Assembly: GCF_020905335.1 (NCBI RefSeq)
Contig: NZ_JAJJMN010000002.1
Location: forward strand, 62,001-126,000
DNA: 64,000 bases
Source of the DNA: Flavobacterium lipolyticum
GTDB taxonomy: Bacteria > Bacteroidota > Bacteroidia > Flavobacteriales > Flavobacteriaceae
Reading direction: 5' to 3'
Positions 17,520 to 26,257 of the stretch are shown one piece after another. Numbering within the stretch: position 1 is the first letter of the stretch; every line of letters begins with the position of its first letter. A program made the translations under genes and the position numbers. Under the pieces are notes generated by a model. That model made no database searches. It was not told where the DNA came from and saw only the letters and a list, made by a program, of their open reading frames with translations.

Positions 17520-19919
17520 ATGTACAAAGTAGTATCAATGTTCAGATTACGGCTTTTAATAAGCACTTGTTTTTGCTTATTTTCGGCCTTTATTTTTTCG
17601 CAAAACAAAATCCTATTTGTAGTTTCTAATCAGGACTACTATGGAACTTCACAGATTAGAACCGCTAATCACTTTGGGGAGATTGTTGTGCCCTACGACG
17701 TATTTTCAAAATCAGGATATACAGTAGATTTTGTAAGCCCAAAAGGCGGAGCTGTTCCAATTGGCTATATTAATGCTTCGGATAGTATTCATAAAAAATT
17801 CCTATACAATAATTTTTTAATGAATAAACTCAAAACTACGATGAAGCCTACTGAAGTTGTTCCTGAAAATTATAGTGCGATTTTTTATGGCGGAGGTGGC
17901 GCAGCTATGTATGGCGTAGCAGAAAATGTTAGCATTCAGAACCTTGCAAGACAGATTTTTCTAAAAAACGGGGTAGTTTCGGCTATTTGCCACGGTACGG
18001 CTGGCTTAGCGTATTTGAAAGACGAGTACGGTAAATCACTCTACAAAGACCGAAAAATAACCGGTTTTGCGGATAAATTTGAAGACAAACAAGAGGAGTA
18101 TTACAAAACTTTTCCTTTTACCATTGATGGAGCCATTAAAAAGAATGAAGGCAACTTTGTGTATTCTGATAAATTAGGAGAAGGTTTTTATGTGGTCGAT
18201 GGCCAGTTTGTAACGGGGCAAGATCCTAGCGCTGCCTCAAGAATGGCTTCCGAAATAATCACTCTTATAGAAAAAAACAAGTCTGTTATACAGCAAGAAT
18301 CCATCAAAAAATTGGATAAAGTATTCTCTGAATGGGATAATTCTAAGGATAAACCGGGTGTAGCAGCAGGTCTTCTAAAAGAGGGACAAATTGTCTATGT
18401 AAAAGGTTTTGGCCGTGCAGATATAACCCACGAAATTCCCATCGATATAGATACCAAATTTCAAATAGGGGCTATGGCCAAGCAATTTACGGCCTTTACT
18501 ATTTTATTGCTGGAAGAACAAGGGAAATTGTCTTTGTCTGATGATGTGCGCAAATATATTCCACAATTTCGTGATTTTGGTTCAAAAATTACTATAAAAC
18601 ATTTACTAAGTCAATCCAGTGGTTTGCACGACTTTCTGGCTCTAAAAGAAATTGCAGGTTGGCAAGAAAAAGATGTTTTTACGCAAAAAGACGCTTTGGA
18701 TTTAATTTTCCGACAAAAAGAATTGGATTATGAACCAGGAACAAAATTTTCGCAGAGTTCATCAGGGCTTATTTTATTAGCTGAAGTAGTTAAACAAGTT
18801 ACAGGTCAAACACTTGCTGAATTTTCTCAGAAATCTATTTTTCAGCCTCTAGGGATGACCAATACCTTGTTTTGCGATGATAATGAAATGATAATACCTA
18901 ATGCAGCTACTTCGTATCAGGTATCTAAAAACGGATTGAAAAATAATCTTATCAATCATTCCATTTTTGGGACTACCAATCTTTATACTTCGGCGGCAGA
19001 TTTGAGCCGTTGGTATCTCAATTTTGACAAACCCAAAGTAGGCAGTAAAAAGTTGATAGAAAAACTGGCTTCTCCGGTTACTTTAAATGATGGTAAAACT
19101 ACTTTTAGTCCAACCTCAGGAAGACTTTTGTACGGGCAACAGTACTTACATGCAAGACGTGGCGTTCCAAAAATCTGGACGTATGGTTTAGAAGGAGGCT
19201 ATGCAAGTAATATTTTTATATTCCCCAATCAAAATGTTATTTCGTTTGTGCTTGGAAATAATAACAGATATAACGGTAGTCTTGCTATGAACATGGCTAT
19301 GGAAGTACTTGGAAATGTTTTTCCGCAGCCGCCAAGTATTGACTTTAGTAAGCTTAAAAGCATAAAAATGACACCCCAACAATTAGGCGTATACAATGGC
19401 TTTTATTGGGATGATGAAAGAGTGTCCGGGCGCAGGGTTTTTGTGAAAAATGACACTTTACGCTATCAGGTATTGGGCAGTGAAACTGAAAGTTTGTTAA
19501 TACCTGTTACAGAGAAAAAATTTCAAATGGTAGTTGATGGAGATGATATAATTATGGTTGAATTTCGTAAGGAAGGTGAGCATTTTAAAATGATTTATAC
19601 TTCTGGTGAAAGCGATGAGTATGCCTATGAATACTACACCCCAAAAACATATTCTACAACAGATTTAAATGAATTTTCAGGTACCTATTATTGTAAAACT
19701 TTGGGAGCAAGCTATACATTGGCTCAAAACGAAAAAGACTTATTCACAAGTAATAAGAGTCAAAGTAGGATCAATTTTACTCCCATTGAGTCAGATTTGT
19801 TTCTGAGTAGTGCCAGAAATTTAGGCAGCATTCGGTTTGTTCGTGATAAGCAACAAAAAATTACGGGATTTTATATTAACTCTGATAGGATTAAGAATTT
19901 ACTTTTCGAAAAAATCTAA
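17520..19919 (+). CDS. Secreted fusion: DJ-1/PfpI domain plus degenerate beta-lactamase domain
   Basis: 799 residues with an N-terminal signal peptide (cleavage near FSQ, ~28). Residues ~30-245 form a DJ-1/PfpI-like domain with the nucleophile elbow AICHG (C157, H158). Residues ~265-620 follow the serine beta-lactamase/PBP4 fold (FQIGAMAKQFTAFTILLLEEQGKLSLSDDV). However, the SxxK motif reads A318-M-A-K321, the YxN position reads Q412-S-S414, and the HxG/KTG position reads L557-E-G. All catalytic residues expected of a serine hydrolase are therefore missing. Residues ~630-799 are a beta-rich tail. The hydrolase half is probably a binding pseudoenzyme, while the DJ-1 half may be active (glyoxalase-, amidase- or chaperone-like). 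It follows the hemH remnant and stands alone. Confidence 0.85.
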   Translation: MYKVVSMFRLRLLISTCFCLFSAFIFSQNKILFVVSNQDYYGTSQIRTANHFGEIVVPYDVFSKSGYTVDFVSPKGGAVPIGYINASDSIHKKFLYNNFLMNKLKTTMKPTEVVPENYSAIFYGGGGAAMYGVAENVSIQNLARQIFLKNGVVSAICHGTAGLAYLKDEYGKSLYKDRKITGFADKFEDKQEEYYKTFPFTIDGAIKKNEGNFVYSDKLGEGFYVVDGQFVTGQDPSAASRMASEIITLIEKNKSVIQQESIKKLDKVFSEWDNSKDKPGVAAGLLKEGQIVYVKGFGRADITHEIPIDIDTKFQIGAMAKQFTAFTILLLEEQGKLSLSDDVRKYIPQFRDFGSKITIKHLLSQSSGLHDFLALKEIAGWQEKDVFTQKDALDLIFRQKELDYEPGTKFSQSSSGLILLAEVVKQVTGQTLAEFSQKSIFQPLGMTNTLFCDDNEMIIPNAATSYQVSKNGLKNNLINHSIFGTTNLYTSAADLSRWYLNFDKPKVGSKKLIEKLASPVTLNDGKTTFSPTSGRLLYGQQYLHARRGVPKIWTYGLEGGYASNIFIFPNQNVISFVLGNNNRYNGSLAMNMAMEVLGNVFPQPPSIDFSKLKSIKMTPQQLGVYNGFYWDDERVSGRRVFVKNDTLRYQVLGSETESLLIPVTEKKFQMVVDGDDIIMVEFRKEGEHFKMIYTSGESDEYAYEYYTPKTYSTTDLNEFSGTYYCKTLGASYTLAQNEKDLFTSNKSQSRINFTPIESDLFLSSARNLGSIRFVRDKQQKITGFYINSDRIKNLLFEKI

Positions 19920-19941
19920 AAATAGTTTTAACAATTTAAAG

Positions 19942-20045
19942 CTATGAAATTCTCATGCCAGAAAAACAGCATAGTTATATCGACTATTTCTTAATATTAA
20001 AAAGATGAAGACCAATGGAAAATTATTCACAAAAGTTTCTCTTAG
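19942..20045 (+). pseudogene. NTF2/lumazine-binding-like gene, 3' remnant
   Basis: Codons from ~19942 read SYIDYFLILK, then a one-base slip in an A run (~19999-20004) leads to KDEDQWKIIHKSFS and a stop at 20045. The D-Y-F-x-x-L-K ... D-x-W-K-I-I-x-K-S-F pattern is the usual C-terminal strand pair of NTF2-like (Lumazine_bd_2 / SnoaL-type) proteins. The upstream part is gone. A short, broken remnant between the DJ-1 fusion and the DoxX-like gene. Confidence 0.5.
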
Positions 20046-20092
20046 AAAGTTTTAAATCAAACAGACAAAAAGTAAAAACAAAATAAACAAAA

Positions 20093-20962
20093 ATGAATAG
20101 ACATGTTATAAGTTTGGCATTACGATTGGTATTAGGATTGAATTTTTTATTTGCTTCTATTGCACACTTGAAATTGTGGAGATTTTATGTAGAAGAACCA
20201 TCAAAAATAACTTCATGGATTACAAATAATTTTGTTTTAGGAAATTGTATTGCAGCTGGACTTTTTATAATCTCTTTTTTCCTCTTATTAGGTTACAAAA
20301 CAATTTGGGCAACAATTGTTTCAATTGCATTTTTATTAATAAATCATATTGCGTTATTATTTACTAAACCTGCAAACCAGGCTTTCAGCGGGCCATTTTA
20401 TAATTCATTTCATCATTCTGTTCCATTTATTGGTTTTGCTATTGTTCTTTTATACGCCTTATCTGCAAAAAAAGACTTTTCTATAGACAAATTTTTAAAA
20501 AATGAGAATGAATTGAGTTCAAAGATAAAAGACGAAATAGTGTTTTTTAGTGCGCGAATTTTCATTGGGGTGCTATTTTTTGCACAAGGATTAGAGTTGC
20601 TGACAGGAAAGGCAACTTTAATGAGCTTTGCCGAAAATGTATACGTAAAATCGTATGATACGACATTTATTCCAACATCTTTATTGTGGTTTATGGGACT
20701 TTCTAATCCTTGGATTTTGTGTATCTGCGGGGCTTTACTAACACTTGGACTAAAAACAAAATGGGCTGCCTATTTGTTGTCGTTTTTTATGGTAAGTATT
20801 GTATTTGGACATTTATTGGACGATCCTTTTGAAACTTCGGGTTCCATCAGTATGTACGGATTTAATAATTTAGCCTTTGTTCTACTTGTACTGTGGCTAG
20901 AAAACGGACATAACAAATACAGTATTGACAGAATTTTGTATAAAAAACGAACAACAACTTAA
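20093..20962 (+). CDS. DoxX-like integral membrane protein
   Basis: 289 residues with about eight hydrophobic segments. It looks like two DoxX-type halves: ALRLVLGLNFLFASIAHLKLW near the start and SARIFIGVLFFAQGLELLTG near residue 155. The middle linker (~135-150) is charged. DoxX-family proteins are small inner-membrane proteins, some linked to redox or thiol stress; the function here is unknown. Upstream lie the NTF2-like remnant and the DJ-1 fusion; downstream is the decayed Reg_prop copy. The start ATG at 20093 precedes the first membrane helix directly. Confidence 0.7.
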   Translation: MNRHVISLALRLVLGLNFLFASIAHLKLWRFYVEEPSKITSWITNNFVLGNCIAAGLFIISFFLLLGYKTIWATIVSIAFLLINHIALLFTKPANQAFSGPFYNSFHHSVPFIGFAIVLLYALSAKKDFSIDKFLKNENELSSKIKDEIVFFSARIFIGVLFFAQGLELLTGKATLMSFAENVYVKSYDTTFIPTSLLWFMGLSNPWILCICGALLTLGLKTKWAAYLLSFFMVSIVFGHLLDDPFETSGSISMYGFNNLAFVLLVLWLENGHNKYSIDRILYKKRTTT

Positions 20963-21026
20963 TGTCTCGTCCTAAAAAAGCGATACAGATTATTACATAA
21001 AAATAATTAATTAAACAGTTGCAAGA

Positions 21027-21430
21027 GGGTTCTTTTCATGTTCGAAGCATAATGGAAGACAGGAAAGGAAATCTGTGGATCGGTTTTAATGGAATGGGGA
21101 TTTTGAAATATGATGGAAAAAAAATAGTCAATTTCACCGGACAACAGAAATTAGAGAAGCAGTATACGAAAGGTAATTCTCTTGAAAGGGTCTTTTCGAT
21201 TGGAGAAGATACTAGAAGATACTATAGGAAACATTTGGTTTGGTACTGTAGAGTCCGGTGCATAGAGATATGATGGTAATTCAGTGAAAAATTTTACTAA
21301 AGAGGATGAACTTGAATCTAAACATATTTGGATTATATATAAAAGCAGACAAGGAGAATTATGGTTTGGAGGAGCAAATCCAAGTGATGTATATTGCTTC
21401 AATGGCACGTCTTATGAAGGAAAATATTAA
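21027..21430 (+). pseudogene. Decayed 3' copy of the Reg_prop lipoprotein gene
   Basis: It is nearly identical to 14178-14571. A 10-bp tandem duplication (GAAGATACTA twice, near 21205) shifts the frame, and TGG has become TAG near 21262. The product would be a short truncated propeller piece. The repeat continues past the gene end to about 21536, as at the first copy. Confidence 0.9.
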
Positions 21431-21918
21431 CAGGAAGTACAGCACACAACGGACGTTGGGCAAAGTGTGGGGTCAGTGATTCCAAATGTGCTAGCATGTT
21501 GTCCTAAAAATGGATTGCAATTGTAAAAATTGCAATGTGCCGTGGGAAAAAACCTGCGAATCCTTAGATTTGCAGGTTTTACCACTGTTATTTCGGGTTT
21601 TTGAGAAGATTGAAAAAGTGGCTTTTTTACTTCTTTTTCCTTTTTATTGGGGTTAATACAGTTTCGAACCTAAATTCGGTAAGTATTGATTTTTTAGGAA
21701 TGAAAAAAAATATTTGTAAGCTCGTATTACATTAGATTTAGGTGAAATGAACAGAGTAAAAAAATAATTTTCAATAAAATAAAACGTTCTAGCTTCAATA
21801 TTCCAGAATGTAAAAATTACGGTTGAGGTTAAAAATATGATTCTTCAGTAACTTAAAAATATGTTGAAAGCCATAATTAAACAATTTTGTCCTAATAATT
21901 GTTTAATTGATAAAACCT
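21431..21918. other. Intergenic region, repeat tail and terminator
   Basis: The first ~105 bp continue the direct repeat shared with 14572-14668, including CAACG-GA-CGTTG and a perfect 9-bp hairpin (ATTGCAATT / AATTGCAAT, ~21513-21535). A strong terminator hairpin follows at 21549-21580. The remainder is AT-rich and must hold the promoter of the stress-protein gene; no coding frame was seen. Confidence 0.6.
21549..21580. terminator. Strong hairpin, probable bidirectional terminator
   Basis: AAAACCTGCGAATC pairs with GATTTGCAGGTTTT (14 bp, one G-U) around a 4-nt loop, with A and T runs at the two sides. Confidence 0.75.
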
Positions 21919-22752
21919 ATGCTTTCTCCACTGACTATAATTGCCGCGACAAATTTTTCAGAAACATCAAATAATGCTGTTACTTATGCAGCTGGAATTG
22001 CAAAAACTGCAGGAGCGAAGCTGATTCTTTTTAATTCCTTTTCGTTAAGTTTTCACAGTGCTAATTCTCTTATTACTGCAGAAAACTTGCAGAAACAAAT
22101 TGAAAAAGCAGCTTCCCGACTTGAAACACGGAGCGCAGAAATAGCTGATTTATACAAAATAGAAGTAAGTTCTGTATGTACTTATTCTTTTTTAGAAGAT
22201 GAACTTTCTTATCTTATAGGCAGTACAGCGGCAAGTCTTGTGGTAATGGGAATGGCAGAGCGTTCTTTTGAACAGGAATTAATGGGAAATTCAACTACGG
22301 CTGTTATAAAAAATTTGAATATTCCGGTTTTGGCGGTGCCTTTAAAAGCCCGTTTCCATAGTATCAAAAAAATACTTTATGCTTCTGATACTTTGAGTTT
22401 ATCAGCAATAAAAAGATTTAGCTGGATCAGGCAGATTGTTAATGATTTAGGAGCAGAAATTGAGTTCTTTAGTGTAGAAGAAAAACTGAATAATTTAAAA
22501 GAAGAACAAGATAGAATATTGCTGACTTCTACATTAGAGAAAGAATTTGAGCAAGTGAAATACATGTATAAAAGTGTAAAATCAAATGCCGTAATCAAGG
22601 AAATAGAGAAAGAAATCAAAAATTATGAGGCCGATATTTTAGTAATGGTACCTCAAAAATATGGTTTTTGGGATTCTTTGGTTCATAAAAGTAAAACCAG
22701 AATTATGGCGGCAGGTCTGGATATTCCGTTATTGTCTTTTCCAAATTATTAG
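21919..22752 (+). CDS. Universal stress protein, two UspA domains
   Basis: About 277 residues from ATG 21919; an in-frame TTG at 21907 would add four residues, but the ATG fits the family start (LTIIAATNFSETSNNAVTYA). Two Usp-like halves are present. The first ends with VMGMAERSFEQELMGNSTTAVIKNLNIPVLAVP, which carries the ATP-site type G-x9-G-N-S-T ending. The second starts at IKKILYASDT and ends DIPLLSFP, with a weaker nucleotide site. Tandem Usp proteins are cytoplasmic and common in Bacteroidota, usually induced by starvation or oxygen limitation. It stands alone, upstream of the LytS-type kinase gene. Confidence 0.88.
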   Translation: MLSPLTIIAATNFSETSNNAVTYAAGIAKTAGAKLILFNSFSLSFHSANSLITAENLQKQIEKAASRLETRSAEIADLYKIEVSSVCTYSFLEDELSYLIGSTAASLVVMGMAERSFEQELMGNSTTAVIKNLNIPVLAVPLKARFHSIKKILYASDTLSLSAIKRFSWIRQIVNDLGAEIEFFSVEEKLNNLKEEQDRILLTSTLEKEFEQVKYMYKSVKSNAVIKEIEKEIKNYEADILVMVPQKYGFWDSLVHKSKTRIMAAGLDIPLLSFPNY

Positions 22753-22876
22753 AAAGAAATAAGCTAAGATCCTATAGGAGAAAGAAAATGGTTTTAGAAG
22801 TGTAATAGGCATTGTCAATTTTTATCTTTGTATCAATTAAAATGCATAAATTTAGTATTTAACCTATTATTAGTTA

Positions 22877-23011
22877 ATGAATTCAAGTATTCAAAATAAA
22901 CTATCCGGAAAGAATTTTTTCTATAAATACTATAGAGTTATTGTTATACCGGTGGTTTTCCTGATTTATTTATCCTCTTATTATTTTCTGAATCCCTATC
23001 AGGATTTTTAG
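22877..23011 (+). pseudogene. 5' part of the LytS-type kinase gene, cut off by an amber codon
   Basis: ATG at 22877 opens 44 codons that encode a typical first membrane helix (VIVIPVVFLIYLSSYYFLNPY). The frame is closed by TAG at 23009-23011. The same frame then stays open through the whole kinase (23012-23977) with no shift. A single base change at the stop would restore one ~366-residue protein. Confidence 0.75.
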
Positions 23012-23023
23012 CACAACACTTTA

Positions 23024-23977
23024 TTGGTTATAGATTGGACGCTTGATATATTTATAATTCTGATATATTGTGCTGTACTTACAGAGTTGAGTCTCTTTGT
23101 TGGGAGAAGCCTAAATTATTGGATTAGTTGGGAACAAAAGCCAATATTTAGAGCTTTTGCACAATTTATATGCATTATTTTAGGCAATATTCTTTTAAAC
23201 TATTTTTTTTCGTATTTGTGGGAATATTTATATTCGTGGACACCGCTAAAAGAAAGCGAACTTGTGCAGATCTGGCAGTCCAATTTAATGGCTGCGATAT
23301 TATCCCTTTTTATAAGTTTTATTCATACCAGTATATTTTTGTTGAACCGTTGGCGTGTTACTTCTGAAGAAGCGGCAGAACTAAAAGTAAAAGCATCTGA
23401 ACTTCAGGAAGCCGCAGCAAAATATGAATTGGAGTCATTAAAATTACAGCTTGATCCGCATTTTATCTTTAATAATTTCAGTGCCCTGACGGAGCTAATT
23501 CATGAAGATCCAAAAGCCGCCGCATCATTTTTGGAGAATATTACAAAGGTGTATCGTTATATGATTTCAAACCTAAATAAAGATACCATAACAGTAAAAG
23601 AAGAGATTGAATTTTTGAATGCTTATTTTTATCTTTTAAAGAAAAGACTTGGTGAAAAGGTTGATTTGAAACTTCAAATTGATATGACCTGTTTAGACCG
23701 TCATTTACCGCCATTAACTTTGCAGTTGTTGGTCGAAAATGCCGTAAAACATAATATGGCAACAGTGTCAAATCCGCTTACGATTTCTATTTATTCTGAT
23801 CTTGGTGATCTTGTGGTTAGAAATAATCTACAACCAACAGCCGGAAAGAGTTTGGTTTCTACTGGAATCGGACATAAAAATATTGAGTTTCGATATAAAA
23901 TTCTGCACGATAGAATGCCCGTTTTCTCGGAGTCAAATGGGGCTTATTGTGTACGTTTGCCTTTAATTTCAAAATAG
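23024..23977 (+). CDS. LytS-family sensor histidine kinase (N-terminally interrupted)
   Basis: 317 residues if translation begins at TTG 23024. About three membrane helices occupy ~5-110, followed by a coiled segment (EEAAELKVKASELQEAA) and a His_kinase domain with phospho-acceptor H146 in QLDPHFIFNN. The HATPase part has the N box LLVENAVKHN; a short GIGHKNI stands in for the G1 box. The intact gene would start at 22877, but an in-frame TAG at 23009 separates its first membrane helix. Either a downstream start gives a shortened sensor, the amber codon is read through, or the gene is dead. The partner LytTR regulator starts two bases after the stop, so the pair is one operon. It would phosphorylate that regulator in response to an unknown signal. 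Confidence 0.8.
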   Translation: MVIDWTLDIFIILIYCAVLTELSLFVGRSLNYWISWEQKPIFRAFAQFICIILGNILLNYFFSYLWEYLYSWTPLKESELVQIWQSNLMAAILSLFISFIHTSIFLLNRWRVTSEEAAELKVKASELQEAAAKYELESLKLQLDPHFIFNNFSALTELIHEDPKAAASFLENITKVYRYMISNLNKDTITVKEEIEFLNAYFYLLKKRLGEKVDLKLQIDMTCLDRHLPPLTLQLLVENAVKHNMATVSNPLTISIYSDLGDLVVRNNLQPTAGKSLVSTGIGHKNIEFRYKILHDRMPVFSESNGAYCVRLPLISK

Positions 23978-23978
23978 T

Positions 23979-24734
23979 ATGAAAATTTTAATTGTAGAAG
24001 ATGAAAGTATCAACGCCAGCCGCCTAAAAAGACTGTTGGAAGAACTGGAACCTCAATGTGAGATTCTGGCCGTTATTGATACCGTTGCAGATTCTGTTAA
24101 ATGGCTGAATTCAAACCCGGCGCCGGATTTAATCACGATGGATATTCGTCTGGCAGACGGATTGAGTTTTTCTATTTTTGATGAAGTCGAAATTACCTCT
24201 CCAGTTATCTTTACAACAGCTTATGACGAATATGCTATAAAAGCTTTTAAGGTAAACAGTATTGATTACCTGATGAAGCCAATTGAAAAAAACGAACTTG
24301 AATTTGCTTTAAAAAAGTTTAAATCTATTTCGAAAGTTGAAAATAACACCACAGATATTGCCGGAATTCTAAAAGGTTTTATGAATAAACCTTCTTTTAG
24401 ATTACGTTTTTTAGTAACCTATCGCGACGGTTATAAAAGTGTAGATGTTGCTGATATCGATTTTATATATTCGGAATTTAAGACCAGTAATTTAGTGCTT
24501 AAAGACGGCACGGCCATTCCCGTAACTCAGACTATGGAAGAATTAGAGCAGGAACTTGATCCGGATGTTTTTTTTCGTGCCAACAGACAGTTTTTCATTC
24601 GAGTAGAAAGCATAAAGTCGATCTCAAACTATTTTAATGCAAAGCTAAAAATACAGCTTAAATTAGATGCTGACCGTGAAGTGATCATAAGCAGAGAAAA
24701 AGCGCCTGTATTTAAACAATGGATGGATCGCTAG
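23979..24734 (+). CDS. LytTR-family response regulator
   Basis: 251 residues. The receiver domain (~1-120) has the acidic pair E7-D8, phosphorylation site D55 (LITMDIRL) and K near SIDYLMKPI. The C-terminal LytTR DNA-binding domain covers ~140-248 (FLVTYRDGYKSVDVADI, then FFRANRQFFIRVESI). It is the cognate partner of the LytS-type kinase directly upstream and is intact although that kinase has an early stop. An RND efflux system starts 333 bp downstream on the same strand and is a plausible target; this is positional inference only. Confidence 0.92.
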   Translation: MKILIVEDESINASRLKRLLEELEPQCEILAVIDTVADSVKWLNSNPAPDLITMDIRLADGLSFSIFDEVEITSPVIFTTAYDEYAIKAFKVNSIDYLMKPIEKNELEFALKKFKSISKVENNTTDIAGILKGFMNKPSFRLRFLVTYRDGYKSVDVADIDFIYSEFKTSNLVLKDGTAIPVTQTMEELEQELDPDVFFRANRQFFIRVESIKSISNYFNAKLKIQLKLDADREVIISREKAPVFKQWMDR

Positions 24735-25067
24735 TAAAGGTTCTGAGAGACTAAGTTGCTAAGGTTCTAAGTAAAATCATATTTTTTAGTTGCCTCCAGT
24801 TTTAACTGGAGGTAAAATAAATTCATTATCAAGGGGTTTAGCCAAAAGATGAGTTTGACTAAAGTCTTTTCCATCCTATCAATAACTCCAGTTAAAACCG
24901 GAGGCTATTCAATAAATTTAAACTTCGTGCCATTGTGTCTTTGGCATTATCATTCTCATTCGTTTCGGTATCGAAAAATTCCGTTTGGGTAACTTTCTTC
25001 TGTTTAAAGGTTGTTTTGTGCTGTTATTTTGCGGTCAAATTCTATGTATTCATTAAAGTGAAATAAA
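24735..25067. other. Intergenic region with two facing hairpin repeats
   Basis: It holds two copies of one palindromic unit in opposite orientation (24793-24812 and 24886-24904) between the response-regulator gene and the RND operon. The remaining sequence should contain the RND promoter; no gene is visible. Confidence 0.6.
24793..24904. repeat. Inverted pair of short palindromic repeats
   Basis: CCTCCAGTT-TT-AACTGGAGG (24793-24812) is a perfect hairpin. CTCCAGTT-AA-AACCGGAG (24886-24904) is nearly the same unit reversed, with one G-U type change. Together they form either two hairpins or one long stem across ~75 bp. Confidence 0.8.
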
Positions 25068-26186
25068 ATGACAAAACAATTTTTTCAAAATTATAAAACA
25101 CTCAATACCGTTGTAGTCTTATTGATTATCATTGGTTTTTCTTCATGCGGTAAAAGCGGATCAGAAGCAGATGCAATGGCGGTTCCAAAACCGGAAGTAG
25201 ATTTTTTTCAGGCAAAATCTGTTACAGGTGAAGTAGAGAAAAAATACCCCGGAACTGTAGAAGGTACCGTAAATGTTGATATTAAAGCGCAGGTCTCAGG
25301 ATACCTTGAAGCAATTTATGTAAAAGAAGGTGATTATGTAAACAAAGGACAATCACTTTTTAAAATTAAAGGAGATGTTTACACAGAGCAGGTTAACAGC
25401 AGTCGTGCAGCATACAAAAGTGCTTTGGCAAATTTAGCGAATGCTAAACTTGAAATTGAAAAAGTGAAACCTCTGGTAGATGCAAAAGTATATTCGGACA
25501 TGCAGTTAAAAACAGCACAGGCAAATTACGATGCAGCACAAGCACAGACAGCACAAGCAAAAGCAGCTTTAGGATCTTCACAATTAAACGCTGATTTCTC
25601 TTTGATAAAAGCTCCGGTAAGCGGTTATATCAGCCGTATTCCAAATCGTGTCGGAAACTTGGTTACGCCATCAGATACTGTTCCGTTGACTATTTTATCA
25701 GACATTAATACAGTGTTTGTTTATTTCTCGATGAGCGAATCGGATTATCTGACTTTCTCCAAAGATTCAAAATCAAAGAAAACAGTAAGTCTTATTATGG
25801 CCGATGATAGTGCTTACGATCAAAAAGGAACATTAGAAATTGCCAGTGGAAACATTGACAGAACTACCGGAACAATTGCCTTAAAAGCGATTTTTCCAAA
25901 TCCTAAAAAACTTTTGCGTGCAGGAGGATCAGCGAGAATTATTTTAAACAGCAATTTGTCTTCTGTTGTAACGGTACCAATGGCAAGTGTAAAAGATATT
26001 CAGGATAAGTTTTTTGTTTTTGTTTTAGGCAAAGGAAATAAAGTAGCCATGAAACCAATCGAAGTTGCCGGAAGTTCTGGTGTAAATTATTTTGTAAAAA
26101 ACGGTGTAAAAAGCGGAGATAAGATTGCATTAAATTCTATCGATGCGCTAAGTGATGGTATCGAAGTAAGAGCGATAATCAAGTAA
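25068..26186 (+). CDS. RND efflux periplasmic adaptor lipoprotein
   Basis: 372 residues. A lipoprotein signal ends at C27 (GFSSC). The rest is a membrane-fusion protein: a split lipoyl domain (VSGYLEAIYVKEGDYVNKGQSLFKI and later APVSGYISRIPNRVGNLV), an alpha-helical hairpin between them, and beta-barrel plus membrane-proximal domains. It bridges the inner-membrane pump and the outer-membrane channel encoded just downstream (72 bp to the pump gene), and is the first gene of this three-gene operon. Confidence 0.93.
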   Translation: MTKQFFQNYKTLNTVVVLLIIIGFSSCGKSGSEADAMAVPKPEVDFFQAKSVTGEVEKKYPGTVEGTVNVDIKAQVSGYLEAIYVKEGDYVNKGQSLFKIKGDVYTEQVNSSRAAYKSALANLANAKLEIEKVKPLVDAKVYSDMQLKTAQANYDAAQAQTAQAKAALGSSQLNADFSLIKAPVSGYISRIPNRVGNLVTPSDTVPLTILSDINTVFVYFSMSESDYLTFSKDSKSKKTVSLIMADDSAYDQKGTLEIASGNIDRTTGTIALKAIFPNPKKLLRAGGSARIILNSNLSSVVTVPMASVKDIQDKFFVFVLGKGNKVAMKPIEVAGSSGVNYFVKNGVKSGDKIALNSIDALSDGIEVRAIIK

Positions 26187-26257
26187 CGCTAAATGCTACT
26201 ATCGTCAAAGCTGTTAGTAAAAATAATTTTTAGTTTTTAATATAAATAACATTTTCC

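Noticed and set aside
20963..21026. Possible IS end or tiny peptide gene starting MSRPKKAIQ right after the DoxX-like gene
   Set aside because: Only 12 codons with no partner inverted repeat in the window; I cannot support an element.
24735..25067. Intrinsic terminator after the response-regulator gene
   Set aside because: The hairpins there have no T run and exist as an inverted pair, so they are listed as repeats instead.
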